Assembly (NCBI GenBank): GCA_937959395.1
Contig: CALGLR010000093.1
Span: 1-47,240, forward strand
Direction of reading: 5' to 3'
Source: an uncultured Flavobacteriaceae bacterium
GTDB taxonomy: Bacteria > Bacteroidota > Bacteroidia > Flavobacteriales > Flavobacteriaceae
Length of the DNA: 47,240 nucleotides
The position numbers and the translations under genes were made by a program. The first letter of the stretch is position 1. Every line of letters starts with the position of its first letter. The notes under the pieces were generated by a model. That model was not told the DNA's origin and made no database searches. It saw only the letters and a program-made list of their open reading frames with translations. Positions 1-9,341 of this stretch are shown one piece after another.

Positions 1-123
1 GTTATGGGCTTTAAAGCACCAATGTTTTTTAAAGTTTGATTTAACTGTTCCTGTTTTTAATACAATAAAAATAAGTAATTAAGTCTGTTATCAATATAGA
101 TAATATGGGCTTGACCATTGATG

Positions 124-313
124 GACTGAGTTCGATATAAAGATGTTAGTCATCAAAAATCGTCAATTCGAAGTGATTTTTTTACAACAAAGTAAAAAAA
201 TAGTATTGAGAATAGGTTTTTGTTACGAAAATCACTGTTTGCGATACACTTCTCCTAAAGTCGATCCCGAAGCTTTGGGACGAACTGACGTAATTTCATT
301 ATAGCGAACTCAT
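124..313 (+). repeat. dispersed nested-hairpin repeat, family 1, copy A
   Basis: This is one of four related copies in the window. Its ends form a degenerate inverted repeat (CTGAGTTCGATATAA on the left, TTATAGCGAACTCAT on the right). Inside lie CGTCAATTCG with CGAACTGACG, and a central pair around GTATTGAGAATAG with CTGTTTGCGATAC, so the three arm pairs are nested. The right half carries the near-palindrome CCCGAAGCTTTGGGA. It encodes nothing and lies only between genes, which fits a non-autonomous MITE-like element or a REP-type repeat. Confidence 0.75.
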
Positions 314-565
314 TACATCATTGAAAAATGAAACAATTCAAAAGACAAAAAAATAATACCCTCTTTTATTACAAAATCAAACTTAAAGAACTTGTATTAT
401 CAAAAATTAGATTTTACAATGAAGCTTATATTTTGTTAAAGTGTTAAAAATAATATCATGAAATATTATAAACGTAACTCATTTAACGTTCTCATTTGTT
501 AAAAAATATTGAAAACCCTTTAGGATTTCCCTAAAATTCAAAAAGCTTAAATGACATCATAATAA

Positions 566-597
566 AAAACCGTCTAAAATAAATTTTAGACGGTTTT
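566..597 (-). terminator. intrinsic terminator, probably of the subtilase gene
   Basis: A perfect 15-bp inverted repeat (AAAACCGTCTAAAAT and its complement) has a 2-nt spacer. Read on the minus strand it is followed by six T residues, so it best serves the minus-strand subtilase gene ending about 190 bp away. Four T residues on the plus strand mean it could also stop a gene lying left of the window. Confidence 0.6.
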
Positions 598-790
598 CAC
601 AAGATCAATATTGTGTTTATATCATTTTGGCTTTTAAATAGCACACATAATTCGTTTCTATTTTAATCATCTTTCTTCTAAAAAGAGAACCCTAACTATT
701 TTATGTTTAGATTTTTAAAAATTGTATGATCAAAAAACAATTTAAATTATTAATGCACGATTTCAAAGCTAAAATGGTAAGGATTTAAAA

Positions 791-2902
791 CTAGTAAATT
801 ATCGCTTTTTTAACAGCAATTTCACCATTATGACTCGCTCTAATAATATAAATTCCTCTATCTAATTTTGATGTATTAAAACTAGTTGTTTTTCCTTCGT
901 CTAATTTTAGACTCTTAATCAGTCTACCAGACAAATCGATAATCTCAATTAGAGTCCCTTCAAAATCACCTTTTATATTAAGATTCTCAGTTTTAGAGTT
1001 GAAAAATGTATTGAAAGTAAACGCATTCAGATCTATTGTATTTTCAATCGCAATTTCTCCTTTTCTAATAGTCTTAGACTTTCTCGCTTTTCTTACGGCA
1101 GCTCTAGCATCTAAAAGACCATAACCCATCATTTGATGCCACGAGCCGTTGGGTCTAAAACCTAAATTTTTATATTTATAAAGATCCCCTCTTACTTTTC
1201 TAGCAGTACTTTCTATAATTTTATTAACCTCTTTTGCAGTAAGTTTAGGATTAACGCTTAAGATAAGAGCTGCTACTCCAGATACTAGTGGTGCCGCAAA
1301 AGAAGTGCCAACAACCTGAAAATCTGCATCTTGAAATCCATTTACTCCATTAAATTCATCCGTTCCATTATTAACTGTATAGCCATACATTTCTACTCTA
1401 TTCTCCGGAACGCCAAGCCCAATTAATTGTTTTTTATTATGTTTTGTTGTTGTAACCATATATTCACCTGGCGCCACTAAATCAAGCGATTTTCCAAAAC
1501 CTGAAAAAGTTGATTGTTTTCCATTGGCATCTATTGAACCTACAGCTAAAATGTCTGGATTGGAATTTGCAGGATAAAGTACTTCTTTACCAAAATTACC
1601 AGTCGCAAAAACGACAGCACATCCTTTTCCATTTCTACCCTTAGTTAATGCATTCTTTATAGCATCGTCTAGCATTTTAGATTTATAGGTAGAAAACCAA
1701 GAGTTATTAATTACATCTGCACCATTTTTCCATGCCCAATTTATCCCAGCACTTAGTTTTCTAATTCCCGTGGTGTTTTGTTCAGTAAAACCATTACTAA
1801 TTATCATGAGTTTACAGTTTGGAGCAATACCTCTTATTCCTCTTTTGTTCGCTGTAGCTCCTATAATGCCACTAACGTTTTCTCCATGATTGAATGATCC
1901 TAGTCCTCCAAGCCTTTTAGATGGACTCTTAAAAGAATCTGCATCAAAACTTTTTGGGTGTAAATTTTTTATTAAGTCCTCATGCTCTTTTTCTATTCCT
2001 AAATCGAAAACGGCAACATTAATTTTTTTCCCCTTAGAGACACCCCAAGCACCTAGTGCTCTTATATCAATACCTTTGGTAGCTTTTATATCTTTTGTTG
2101 CTGGCAACGAACCTATTTTTGGTTCCCCTTTACGCAATAATTGACCTCTGTTTTTTAAATACCATTGGTGTTTAAAATATCTGTCTGAAATTCCTCCTTT
2201 TACTTTGTTTTTAGGGTCTGTTTCCTCTATATTTTTCGCCGAATCGTCATAAAAACGAGTAAGTAATCCGCTCATCTTAAATTCTGGCTCAGAAGCTTCA
2301 AATAAACCTGTCTCAAAAAAAACATTAGCCATTTGCAATGCGTTTTTGCCTGTTTTCTTTGTAACAGAAATCGTGTACCAAAGCGGCATAAATTTGTCAC
2401 TACCCAAAACTTCCACCTTATTTTTTTTAGCCAATTTGTTTAGTAGTTTTAAATCACTACTATTATTTAACTTAATAAAAAAGTTTGAAGTTAATCCTAG
2501 CTCTTTACCTTTAGATAAGAAATTAGGCGAAGCCATAATAACATTTTCTAAATTATTGTAGTCGCTAATAATTTGATAGTAATCACTATCACTCATTCTT
2601 TTATTCTCACCTAATTTTAGATCCACATTGTATGCAGACTCATGAGTATTAACTCTTTTATTAGAACTATTAATAAAATTTTGAATATTGTCCTTTTCTC
2701 CTTTTTCGAGCACGCCACCATTTGCAAGCCTCATTGCTTTGGCATTATTCCCTTTCAAAGTTAAAGAGATCGATTTAGTATTTATTTGTAATGGCACTTT
2801 TTCTCCATTGTAATAATAATGGTTTTCTTTTTTACTTGTTTGGCTATTCGAAAAGTGAACAGTAAAAACCAACAAGATTACAATCAATAATTTGTTTTTC
2901 AT
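791..2902 (-). CDS. secreted subtilisin-family (S8) serine protease with T9SS sorting domain
   Basis: This is a predicted extracellular protease of 703 residues. Residues 1-20 form a Sec signal peptide. Residues 25-230 are a prodomain-like N-terminal region, and residues 290-610 are the subtilase domain. The catalytic triad reads as D300 (VAVFDLG), H339 (NHGEN) and S534 (GTSFAAP), with the oxyanion-hole N436 in ATGNFG. The usual DTG and HGT signatures are altered to DLG and HGE, but the catalytic residues are intact. The last 75 residues (ending in VKKAIIY) have the GRLIKSL and LDRGIYIIRA pattern of type A T9SS C-terminal domains, so the protein is probably exported by T9SS and cleaved or anchored at the surface. 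It stands alone on the minus strand, with a terminator hairpin downstream at 566-597. Confidence 0.9.
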   Translation of the reverse strand: MKNKLLIVILLVFTVHFSNSQTSKKENHYYYNGEKVPLQINTKSISLTLKGNNAKAMRLANGGVLEKGEKDNIQNFINSSNKRVNTHESAYNVDLKLGENKRMSDSDYYQIISDYNNLENVIMASPNFLSKGKELGLTSNFFIKLNNSSDLKLLNKLAKKNKVEVLGSDKFMPLWYTISVTKKTGKNALQMANVFFETGLFEASEPEFKMSGLLTRFYDDSAKNIEETDPKNKVKGGISDRYFKHQWYLKNRGQLLRKGEPKIGSLPATKDIKATKGIDIRALGAWGVSKGKKINVAVFDLGIEKEHEDLIKNLHPKSFDADSFKSPSKRLGGLGSFNHGENVSGIIGATANKRGIRGIAPNCKLMIISNGFTEQNTTGIRKLSAGINWAWKNGADVINNSWFSTYKSKMLDDAIKNALTKGRNGKGCAVVFATGNFGKEVLYPANSNPDILAVGSIDANGKQSTFSGFGKSLDLVAPGEYMVTTTKHNKKQLIGLGVPENRVEMYGYTVNNGTDEFNGVNGFQDADFQVVGTSFAAPLVSGVAALILSVNPKLTAKEVNKIIESTARKVRGDLYKYKNLGFRPNGSWHQMMGYGLLDARAAVRKARKSKTIRKGEIAIENTIDLNAFTFNTFFNSKTENLNIKGDFEGTLIEIIDLSGRLIKSLKLDEGKTTSFNTSKLDRGIYIIRASHNGEIAVKKAIIY

Positions 2903-3512
2903 TTTTATAATTTTAAAAAGTTTGACATTTACATAGTTTCTAGAAAACTATATAACTGATGTAATATTAAGTTGTTATATTTAAATAAAAACACCTTTTG
3001 CAGTTATATTACAGTTTTTTATTACTAAAATGCAGTTTTATTAAAGGTTTATAGATCTAAATAAGTTATTCTCATTACTTATAACATTGCAATTCTTATC
3101 CTTTCAATTATTTGTTAGATTAAAAAAATAAAGCACTAAGAAGCATTGATTTTAAAACAAATAATAGCATTTTATATAATAATTATTCAAAAAAAAGAAC
3201 GTCACACAAAAAATAAGAGTAATAATTGTTTATTTTATAAATAAATAGTTAAATACCTATCAATATTTATTTCTTACTATACACTCATCTCAACTTTTTC
3301 AAGTTGCCAAAAAATTAGGCATTTTCAATCTGTTTTTTATTTCCATAATCTAGCCGTGAAACTCTAAAAAAAAATCCTAAACCCAAAAAGTTTAAATATA
3401 TTCTCAATATGAAGCGAAAATTAAATGAATTATTTGATGCTTTTTATGACAGAATTAGTAATAACCGTATTTTTATACATTAAACGACATAAAATTAAAT
3501 ACTACCCTAAAA
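2903..3512. other. gene-free divergent intergenic region
   Basis: This is 610 bp between the divergent protease and pepT genes. It is strongly AT-rich and must hold promoters for both, but I find no clear TTG-N19-TAnnTTTG pair. The only coding possibility is a 24-codon frame at 3409-3483, listed separately. Confidence 0.5.
3409..3483 (+). CDS. possible 24-residue small ORF upstream of pepT
   Basis: An ATG-to-TAA frame of 24 sense codons ends 29 bp before the pepT start. The peptide is charged and could form an amphipathic helix (core [17 protein letters not shown]). In such AT-rich intergenic DNA a frame of this length can arise by chance. I see no independent support such as a promoter or a homologue, so it is only a candidate leader or microprotein. 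Confidence 0.2.
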   Translation: MKRKLNELFDAFYDRISNNRIFIH

Positions 3513-4748
3513 ATGATTACTAAGCCAGAGATTATAAAGCGATTTGTTAGTTATGTAACTATTGATACCGAATCTGATCCAGAAAGTGACACCACACCTA
3601 GCACCAAAAAACAATGGGATTTAGCCAATAAATTAGTTGAAGAGCTAAAAGTAATTGGAATGGAAGACGTTACAATTGATGAAAACGCCTACATTATGGC
3701 CACTTTACCAAGTAATGTTGACCATCACGTACCAACAATTGGTTTTATCTCTCATTTTGATACCACTCCAGATTTTACTGGCGCCAATGTAAAACCTCAG
3801 ATTATTGAATCTTATGACGGATCTGATATTGTTTTAAACGAAGCCCAAAACATTATCTTATCACCAAGCTATTTTGAAGATTTGCTTCAATATAAAGGAC
3901 AAACTTTAATTACTACAGATGGCACAACTTTATTAGGTGCCGATGATAAAGCTGGAATAACTGAAATTATATCGGCAATGGAACACCTTATTCAACACCC
4001 AGAAATTAAACATGGTACTATTAAAGTAGGGTTTACACCAGATGAAGAAATTGGTCGCGGTGCTCATAAATTTGATGTTGAAAAATTTGGTGCAGATTGG
4101 GCTTATACTATGGATGGAAGTCAAATAGGAGAATTAGAATATGAGAATTTTAATGCTGCTGGTGCTAAAGTTACTGTAAAAGGAAAAATTGTACATCCTG
4201 GTTATGCAAAAGGTAAAATGATAAACTCCATGTACATAGCTACAGAGTTTATTAATTCGTTACCAAGAATGGAAACTCCAGAACATACAGAGGGTTACCA
4301 GGGCTTCTTTCATTTATATTCTATTAAAGGCGAAGTAGAAGAAACCGTATTACAATATATTATTAGAGATCATGACCGTGGCCATTTTGAAGCTCGAAAA
4401 GAGGTTATAGAAAAACTCGCTAAAGAGTTAAATTCTCAATATGGAAGGGAAGTTATTGAAATAGATATTAAAGATCAATACTATAATATGAAAGAAAAGG
4501 TAGTCCCTGTTATGCATATTGTAGATATTGCTGAAGAAGCCATGAAAGCACTTAACATAAAACCATTAATAAAAGCTATTAGAGGAGGAACTGATGGATC
4601 ACAATTAAGTTATATGGGATTACCGTGTCCAAATATTTTTGCTGGCGGACATAATTTTCATGGACGCTACGAATATGTTCCTGTAGAAAGTATGATAAAA
4701 GCCACTGAAGTGATTTGTAAAATAGCTGAACTCACTGCAAAAAACTAA
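3513..4748 (+). CDS. pepT: peptidase T (tripeptide aminopeptidase)
   Basis: This is a cytoplasmic M20B zinc aminopeptidase that removes the N-terminal residue from tripeptides. At 411 residues it matches the family's usual length. The dinuclear zinc site can be read out: H81 and D83 (SHFDT), D144 (GADDKAG), E178/E179 (PDEEIG), D201 (MDG) and H383 ([10 protein letters not shown]). The catalytic domain is interrupted by the expected dimerisation/lid region around residues 208-320. It is a single gene. The next gene downstream, the MscS channel, is separated by a repeat element, so they are unlikely to form an operon. Confidence 0.95.
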   Translation: MITKPEIIKRFVSYVTIDTESDPESDTTPSTKKQWDLANKLVEELKVIGMEDVTIDENAYIMATLPSNVDHHVPTIGFISHFDTTPDFTGANVKPQIIESYDGSDIVLNEAQNIILSPSYFEDLLQYKGQTLITTDGTTLLGADDKAGITEIISAMEHLIQHPEIKHGTIKVGFTPDEEIGRGAHKFDVEKFGADWAYTMDGSQIGELEYENFNAAGAKVTVKGKIVHPGYAKGKMINSMYIATEFINSLPRMETPEHTEGYQGFFHLYSIKGEVEETVLQYIIRDHDRGHFEARKEVIEKLAKELNSQYGREVIEIDIKDQYYNMKEKVVPVMHIVDIAEEAMKALNIKPLIKAIRGGTDGSQLSYMGLPCPNIFAGGHNFHGRYEYVPVESMIKATEVICKIAELTAKN

Positions 4749-4856
4749 ATTAGAAATATAGTGCCATTTATCGATTGTTTTTGAATTATATCGAAATAAA
4801 TGTTTTACTTATTATCAAAGAAGTAGAACTATGTAATAAGGGATATTTTTAATTAT

Positions 4857-5015
4857 GAACTCGTTTAAACTTTTTGGATTTAAGCGAAAATTAGTCATTT
4901 TGGATTTGGTTGACGGCTTTTTTGAATTGCATAGCATCGCTACGGAATGAAAAGAAGGCTAAAACCAGATACAAAAGGGCAATTTTTTAGCAAATTGAAA
5001 AGTTTAGACGAGTTC
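4857..5015 (+). repeat. dispersed inverted-end repeat, family 2, copy 1
   Basis: A 159-bp element has 18-bp terminal inverted repeats differing at one position (GAACTCGTTTAAACTTTT at the left, complement of GAACTCGTCTAAACTTTT at the right). The middle has the small hairpin CATAGC-ATC-GCTACG. It ends 23 bp before the mscS start codon, so it may supply or shift that gene's promoter. No transposase is encoded. Related copies lie at 9342-9501 and 38062-38394. Confidence 0.8.
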
Positions 5016-5038
5016 TATAACTTAATTAAAAAATAAAC

Positions 5039-5866
5039 ATGGAAAATATTACTAGTTCACTATCAAGTTTTTACGATTCTCTTGCTTCTGGCATTGGAAG
5101 TTTTGCTCCTTCTATTTTAGGAGCTATAATTGCTTTTATTATTGGCCTATGGGTCGTAAAGTTTCTTATGAAACTTATTCGTAAAGGTTTCGATAAAACG
5201 GCTATGGATGCGACACTAAAACCTTTTCTAATAACTGTAATATCTTTTGCTTTAAAAGCAGTATTATTTATAGCCGTTGCAGGTATCGTAGGTATTCAAG
5301 TCGCTTCTTTTATTGCCTTATTAGGTATTGTAGGTGGTGCAATTGCTTTAGGTTTCCAAGGTTCTCTTGGACATTTAGCATCTGGAGTTATGTTACTTTT
5401 ATTTAGACCTTTTAAAGTTGGTGACCTAATCGAAGTAAATGGAGAGTTAGGATTTGTAAGAGAAATTTCTGTTTTTGTTACTTTTCTTGAAACATTTCAG
5501 AATAAAACATCAATCTTACCTAATGGTTCAATTACTGCTAATAAAATTGTAAACTATTCTACAATAGGAAATCTTCGTGTAGACATGCCGTTCGCAATAA
5601 GATATGGAGCAGACATTAAAAAAGCAAAAGCGATTGCTTTAAAAGTATTAGAAAATGATAGCAATGTTTTAAAAGATCCTGCACCTAGAATAGCAGTTAA
5701 TAATTTAGGTGAAAATGGTGTGGAATTATTAGCGTTACCTTATTCGACATGTGAACAATATTGGGATGTATACTGGGATACAAGACAACAAATTGTAGAA
5801 GCGTTAGGAGAAGCAGGATTCGAAGCGCCACTTCCTCAGCGTATCGTAACGATGACTCAAGCATGA
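5039..5866 (+). CDS. mscS: small-conductance mechanosensitive channel, MscS family
   Basis: This inner-membrane osmotic release channel has 275 residues, close to the E. coli MscS length. Hydrophobic segments lie near residues 22-45 and 62-82, and the pore helix near 88-118. The pore helix carries the Gly/Ala-rich MscS signature (GIVGGAIALGFQ, then LGHLASG). The following FRPFKVGDLIEVNGELGFV is the classical MscS beta-domain entry, and residues 120-270 form the cytosolic vestibule. It ends before a good intrinsic terminator at 5957-5989. A family 2 repeat sits directly upstream. Confidence 0.93.
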   Translation: MENITSSLSSFYDSLASGIGSFAPSILGAIIAFIIGLWVVKFLMKLIRKGFDKTAMDATLKPFLITVISFALKAVLFIAVAGIVGIQVASFIALLGIVGGAIALGFQGSLGHLASGVMLLLFRPFKVGDLIEVNGELGFVREISVFVTFLETFQNKTSILPNGSITANKIVNYSTIGNLRVDMPFAIRYGADIKKAKAIALKVLENDSNVLKDPAPRIAVNNLGENGVELLALPYSTCEQYWDVYWDTRQQIVEALGEAGFEAPLPQRIVTMTQA

Positions 5867-5956
5867 TAATTATTTATGCGAATTTTATCTGATCGCTTAA
5901 AAAATAAATGAAACAATAGTACTAAAATACCAATCAAAATTAGTTTTTATTAGATT

Positions 5957-5989
5957 AAAAAAGCAACCAAATCAAGGTTGCTTTTTTTT
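5957..5989 (+). terminator. intrinsic terminator of the mscS gene
   Basis: A 12-bp stem (AAAAAAGCAACC with its complement) has a 7-nt loop and eight T residues at the 3' side. It lies about 90 bp downstream of the MscS stop codon, in the right orientation. Confidence 0.85.
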
Positions 5990-6052
5990 GTTTCTAGCTT
6001 TATTATATTAAATTGTTGTAATTTAATTAAGTCTTTACGTTAGCATTAATTT

Positions 6053-7198
6053 ATGAAAAAGCGCCTGTCAATTTTTAAAATCTTGATTTTCTTAACCGTT
6101 CAGTCTTGCTCAGGTCAATATTTTGAACAGAAAATTGAAATTGACAATTCGCTAAATTCATTTGATATAAAAGTGGATTCTATTGTAGCTAAAAAAATGA
6201 ATACTTACAATATCCCTGGACTTTCAATTGGTATTGTGCAAGGCGATTCGATAGTATATTCAAAAGGTTACGGAATAAAGAATATTAACACCAAAGATTC
6301 AGTCAGAAGAAACACGAATTTTCATACTGCCTCTATTAGTAAATTGTTTACTGCTCAAGCAATAATGATACTCGTACAGGAAAACAAGATTAGCCTTGAC
6401 AACAAATTGATAGAGATTATTCCTGAATTAAAGTATAAGGATGAACGATCAAAAAATATTACTTTAAAATCTTTGCTTAATCACACATCTGGTTTAACAG
6501 ACGTAAGTAACTATAATTGGAAAAACAAGAATCAATCTGACAATAGTTTGAGAGATTATATTTTAGGTCTTAACTTAAAATTACTATCTGAACCGCATAC
6601 AGAATACAACTACAGTAATTTAGGATATAACATTTTGGGTTATGTAATCGAAAAACTATCGGAGACCAATTTTGACGAATTTGTTAAAAAAAATATTCTA
6701 ATCCCAAGTAAAATGTCAAATAGCGATTTCAGATATTTTAAAATAGCTGATTCAATAAAAACATCTCCACATTCTAAAAGAATGATTTCTAAAAAAGTAT
6801 ATGAACGAAAAATTTACCCTTATACACGAGAGCAAGCGCCAAGTAGTACACTAAATTCATCAGCTATTGATTTGAGTAAGTGGATGATTTCATTTTTAAA
6901 ATCATCAAACAGTTTGAGTTCTGAAAAAAGTTTTGAAAGAATGTTTAAGCCAAGCTTCAATAAATATCCATACATTGGTTTAGGCTTTCAGTTAAGCAAT
7001 TTGAACAAAGAAAAAACTATTGGACATTATGGAGGAGATAAAGGATACAGAAGTTATTTGATTATGGTTCCAGAAAAAAGAATTGGATTAGTATTATTAG
7101 CGAATTGCGATTATGATGAAGATTTTAGGCAAGAAATATTACATCCGATAGTAAAACTAATGCTAACAGCGCATATAAAAAATAGCGAGAGTGATTGA
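6053..7198 (+). CDS. serine hydrolase of the beta-lactamase / class C (penicillin-binding-protein-like) family
   Basis: This exported hydrolase has 381 residues. An N-terminal signal of about 18 residues ends in VQSC, which could be a lipobox with C19. The serine beta-lactamase/DD-peptidase fold is shown by S94-x-x-K97 (TASISK), a YSN motif (NYSNLGYNILG) for the second catalytic element, and HYGGDKGY near the C-terminus in the place of the KTG/HxG box. Members include esterases, D-aminopeptidases and DD-carboxypeptidases, so the substrate cannot be assigned. Resistance to beta-lactams should not be inferred. It is monocistronic and followed by a family 1 repeat. Confidence 0.85.
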   Translation: MKKRLSIFKILIFLTVQSCSGQYFEQKIEIDNSLNSFDIKVDSIVAKKMNTYNIPGLSIGIVQGDSIVYSKGYGIKNINTKDSVRRNTNFHTASISKLFTAQAIMILVQENKISLDNKLIEIIPELKYKDERSKNITLKSLLNHTSGLTDVSNYNWKNKNQSDNSLRDYILGLNLKLLSEPHTEYNYSNLGYNILGYVIEKLSETNFDEFVKKNILIPSKMSNSDFRYFKIADSIKTSPHSKRMISKKVYERKIYPYTREQAPSSTLNSSAIDLSKWMISFLKSSNSLSSEKSFERMFKPSFNKYPYIGLGFQLSNLNKEKTIGHYGGDKGYRSYLIMVPEKRIGLVLLANCDYDEDFRQEILHPIVKLMLTAHIKNSESD

Positions 7199-7205
7199 TA
7201 ACATA

Positions 7206-7386
7206 TGGGTTTGATCATTTTTGAAAAGTCACGTCAGTTCAAGTGCTTTGACATTAGGAGAAGTGCATCGAGAACAGTGATTTTTGTATCAAAAAACTAT
7301 TCTCGATATCATTTTTTTTCACTTTGTTTAAAAAAATCACTCAAATTGACGGTTTTTGATCACTAACACATTTATACCCAACTCAG
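7206..7386 (-). repeat. dispersed nested-hairpin repeat, family 1, copy C (inverted)
   Basis: This copy is opposite in orientation to copies A and B. The arm pairs CGTCAGTTC with TTGACGG and CGAGAACAG with CTATTCTCG are recognisable. The CCCGAAGCTTCGGG palindrome of the other copies is absent here and is replaced by AAGTGCTTTGAC. It fills most of the space between the serine hydrolase and the DUF1801 gene. Confidence 0.7.
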
Positions 7387-7409
7387 GTTAGAAATATAAA
7401 AAGTAAGAC

Positions 7410-7425
7410 TCCCTATTTCTAGGGA
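7410..7425. promoter_or_regulatory. short inverted repeat upstream of the DUF1801 gene
   Basis: TCCCTA-TTTC-TAGGGA is a perfect 6-bp inverted repeat ending 16 bp before the start codon. It could be an operator or an mRNA leader hairpin. With only six pairs it may also be chance. Confidence 0.25.
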
Positions 7426-7441
7426 ATAACAAAAAAATGCA

Positions 7442-8041
7442 ATGAAAAAAGTTTTTTCGGTTGAAGAATATATAGAGCTACATTCTCAATATTCTGAAGG
7501 TTTAATATTACTACGCGAGCTTTTAAAAACTACTGAACTAGAAGAAACACTTAAATGGAAAATGCCTACTTATACACTTAATAATAAGAATGTAATTAGC
7601 ATGGGTGCTTTTAAACACCATTTTTGTTTGTGGTTTCATAATGGGGTTTTTATAAATGATAAAGCTCAAAAATTAGTTTGCGCTCAAGATGGGAAAACAA
7701 AATCGATGCAGCAATATCGTTTTAATTCTATTAATGATATTGAGAAATCATTAGTGAAAAATTATATAAATGAAGCTATTGAAAATCAGAAATTAGGAAA
7801 AGAACACAAACCCGCAAAAAAAGAAAAAAAGCCCTTAATCATTCCTCCAGAATTACAGAGCGCTTTAAAAAATAATAGTAATCTATCCTCTTGTTTTGAA
7901 TTATTATTACTTACCAAAAAACGTGAGTTCTGCGAGTATATTAGTTCTGCAAAACAAGAAAAAACAAAACTAGCACGATTACATAAAATAATCCCAATGA
8001 TTTTAAATAATATTGGGTTGAATGATAAGTATAGAAAGTGA
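7442..8041 (+). CDS. DUF1801 / YdeI (OmpD-associated) family protein
   Basis: This cytoplasmic protein has 199 residues. Residues 5-115 match the DUF1801 (YdhG-like) fold, with the typical LKWKMPTYTLNNKNVISMGAFKHHFCLWF run of alternating strands. Residues 130-190 resemble the C-terminal YdeI/OmdA helical region (IPPELQSALKNN, then the helix around TKKREFCEYISSAKQEKT). The biochemical role of the family is unknown. It converges with the NYN-domain gene, leaving only 22 bp between the stops. Confidence 0.8.
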   Translation: MKKVFSVEEYIELHSQYSEGLILLRELLKTTELEETLKWKMPTYTLNNKNVISMGAFKHHFCLWFHNGVFINDKAQKLVCAQDGKTKSMQQYRFNSINDIEKSLVKNYINEAIENQKLGKEHKPAKKEKKPLIIPPELQSALKNNSNLSSCFELLLLTKKREFCEYISSAKQEKTKLARLHKIIPMILNNIGLNDKYRK

Positions 8042-8063
8042 TAACGTTTTACTTAAAACCCGT

Positions 8064-8846
8064 CTAATTCTTTTTAGATTTACTATTTGTACGCTTTTCT
8101 TTATTTTTTACAAAAATTAATTTGCTTTTACGTTTTGAGGTTTCTCGTTGATCGAGCTCAAAATCGCCTATCGATTTAATTAATGGCGTTAACTTATCAA
8201 ATCCATAATTTCTAGAATCAAAATTTGGTTGCTTTTTTTGTAATAAACTACCAACATCTCCTAAGAAAGCCCAACCATCATCATCAGATAGATCCATAAT
8301 AGTGGTTCTAATTAAGTTAATTTCCTTTCGGGTTATTTTATCGACATCGGTTTTGGTTAATTCTTTATTGTCATCATTTTTCTTTTCAGCTTGGTTTTTT
8401 AGAATTTCTATATAAATGAATTTATCGCAAGCAACAATAAAAGGATTTGGAGTTTTCTTCTCTCCAATACCAATAACTTGCATTCCAGCCTCTCGTAATC
8501 GCGTCGCTAATCGTGTAAAGTCACTATCACTTGAAACTAAACAAAAACCATTGACTTTACCACTATAAAGAACATCCATCGCATCTATTATCATCGCAGA
8601 ATCCGTTGCATTTTTTCCTGTAGTGTATCCATATTGTTGAATAGGCGTAATTGCATTTTCTAACAATAAGTTTTTCCATTTGGTAAGGTGTGGTTTAGTC
8701 CAATCTCCATAAATTCTCTTAATGGTAGGGTTTCCATACTTTGCAATTTCTTCCATCATTTCTTTTACATGTGCCGATGGAATATTATCACCGTCTATAA
8801 GTACGGCTAAGTTTATATTAGTATTCATATGTTTGGCATTATTCAA
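8064..8846 (-). CDS. NYN/LabA-like PIN-fold nuclease with C-terminal OST-HTH (LOTUS) domain
   Basis: A predicted RNA-processing or RNA-binding protein of 260 residues. Residues 10-150 form a LabA-like NYN domain whose acidic metal-binding residues are visible: D18/D20 (LIDGDN), D82 (ATDSAMIIDAMD) and D107/D109 (VSSDSDF). Residues 170-240 look like an OST-HTH/LOTUS winged helix (WAFLGDVGSLLQKK, then YGFDKLTPLIKSIGDFEL). The tail is basic (KNKEKRTNSKSKKN), consistent with nucleic-acid contact. The N-terminus is uncertain. A second Met at residue 7 directly precedes the first strand and would be a sensible start at 8828. It is a single gene on the minus strand. Confidence 0.88.
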   Translation of the reverse strand: MNNAKHMNTNINLAVLIDGDNIPSAHVKEMMEEIAKYGNPTIKRIYGDWTKPHLTKWKNLLLENAITPIQQYGYTTGKNATDSAMIIDAMDVLYSGKVNGFCLVSSDSDFTRLATRLREAGMQVIGIGEKKTPNPFIVACDKFIYIEILKNQAEKKNDDNKELTKTDVDKITRKEINLIRTTIMDLSDDDGWAFLGDVGSLLQKKQPNFDSRNYGFDKLTPLIKSIGDFELDQRETSKRKSKLIFVKNKEKRTNSKSKKN

Positions 8847-9055
8847 TGCTATCTTTTTAATTCTAATTAACGATTAAATTTAATGTAATTTTTTCACAAA
8901 AAATCAATCTATGTCACAAGAAGTTAATAGCATTTATTTGTATAGAGAAGCTAGTCTATAAAATGTAGCATTTAGAAACTGTTATTTTCCAGCTTTGCAA
9001 TTTTTAAGTATATTTTATATACGACGAGTGATAATATTACTCTGCTAATTCTTTT

Positions 9056-9073
9056 AACCCGATTTATGTATTA
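9056..9073 (+). repeat. solitary end of the nested (family 3) element
   Basis: AACCCGATTTATGTATTA matches 17 of 18 bases of the left end of the 171-bp element at 38161-38331. No matching right end is visible nearby. It abuts family 1 copy B and is best read as a truncated relic. Confidence 0.5.
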
Positions 9074-9075
9074 AC

Positions 9076-9264
9076 CTCAGTTCGACATAAAGATGTTAGT
9101 GATCAAAATCGTCAATTCGAGTGATTTTTTTTGCAACAAAGTGAAAAAAAATAGTATCGAGAATAGGTTTTTGATACAAAAATCACTGTTCTCGATACAC
9201 TTCTCCTAATGTCGATCCCGAAGCTTCGGGACGAACTGACGTGATTTCCTTATATCAAACTCAG
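9076..9264 (+). repeat. dispersed nested-hairpin repeat, family 1, copy B
   Basis: This is the best-preserved copy. Nested arms are CTCAGTTCGACATAA with TTATATCAAACTCAG, CGTCAATTCG with CGAACTGACG, and GTATCGAGAATAG with CTGTTCTCGATAC, whose outer ten bases are perfectly complementary. The right half holds the 16-bp perfect palindrome TCCCGAAGCTTCGGGA. It has the same orientation as copy A. Confidence 0.8.
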
Positions 9265-9341
9265 ATTTATAATATTAAAATTATTGAATATATATCATTA
9301 GTTTTACTGCTTTAGAGGCAATAATTAATATTTTTAATACT

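Larger units (their letters stand above)
1..790. other. gene-free stretch at the left edge
   Basis: I see no convincing coding frame here. It holds one copy of a dispersed nested-hairpin repeat (about 124-313) and a strong hairpin at 566-597, both listed separately. The remainder is AT-rich sequence with no pattern I can name. Confidence 0.6.

Noticed and set aside
6053-7198. Antibiotic-resistance beta-lactamase
   Set aside because: The fold is shared with many esterases and peptidases. There are no resistance neighbours and the motifs do not single out a true class C beta-lactamase.
8046-8059. GTTTTA-CT-TAAAAC as a bidirectional terminator between the DUF1801 and NYN genes
   Set aside because: The 6-bp stem has a 2-nt loop, is too weak, and lacks a T tract.
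9076-9264. Family 1 repeat as a structured non-coding RNA gene
   Set aside because: No promoter precedes it, copies occur in both orientations relative to neighbouring genes, and the symmetric ends fit a DNA element better.
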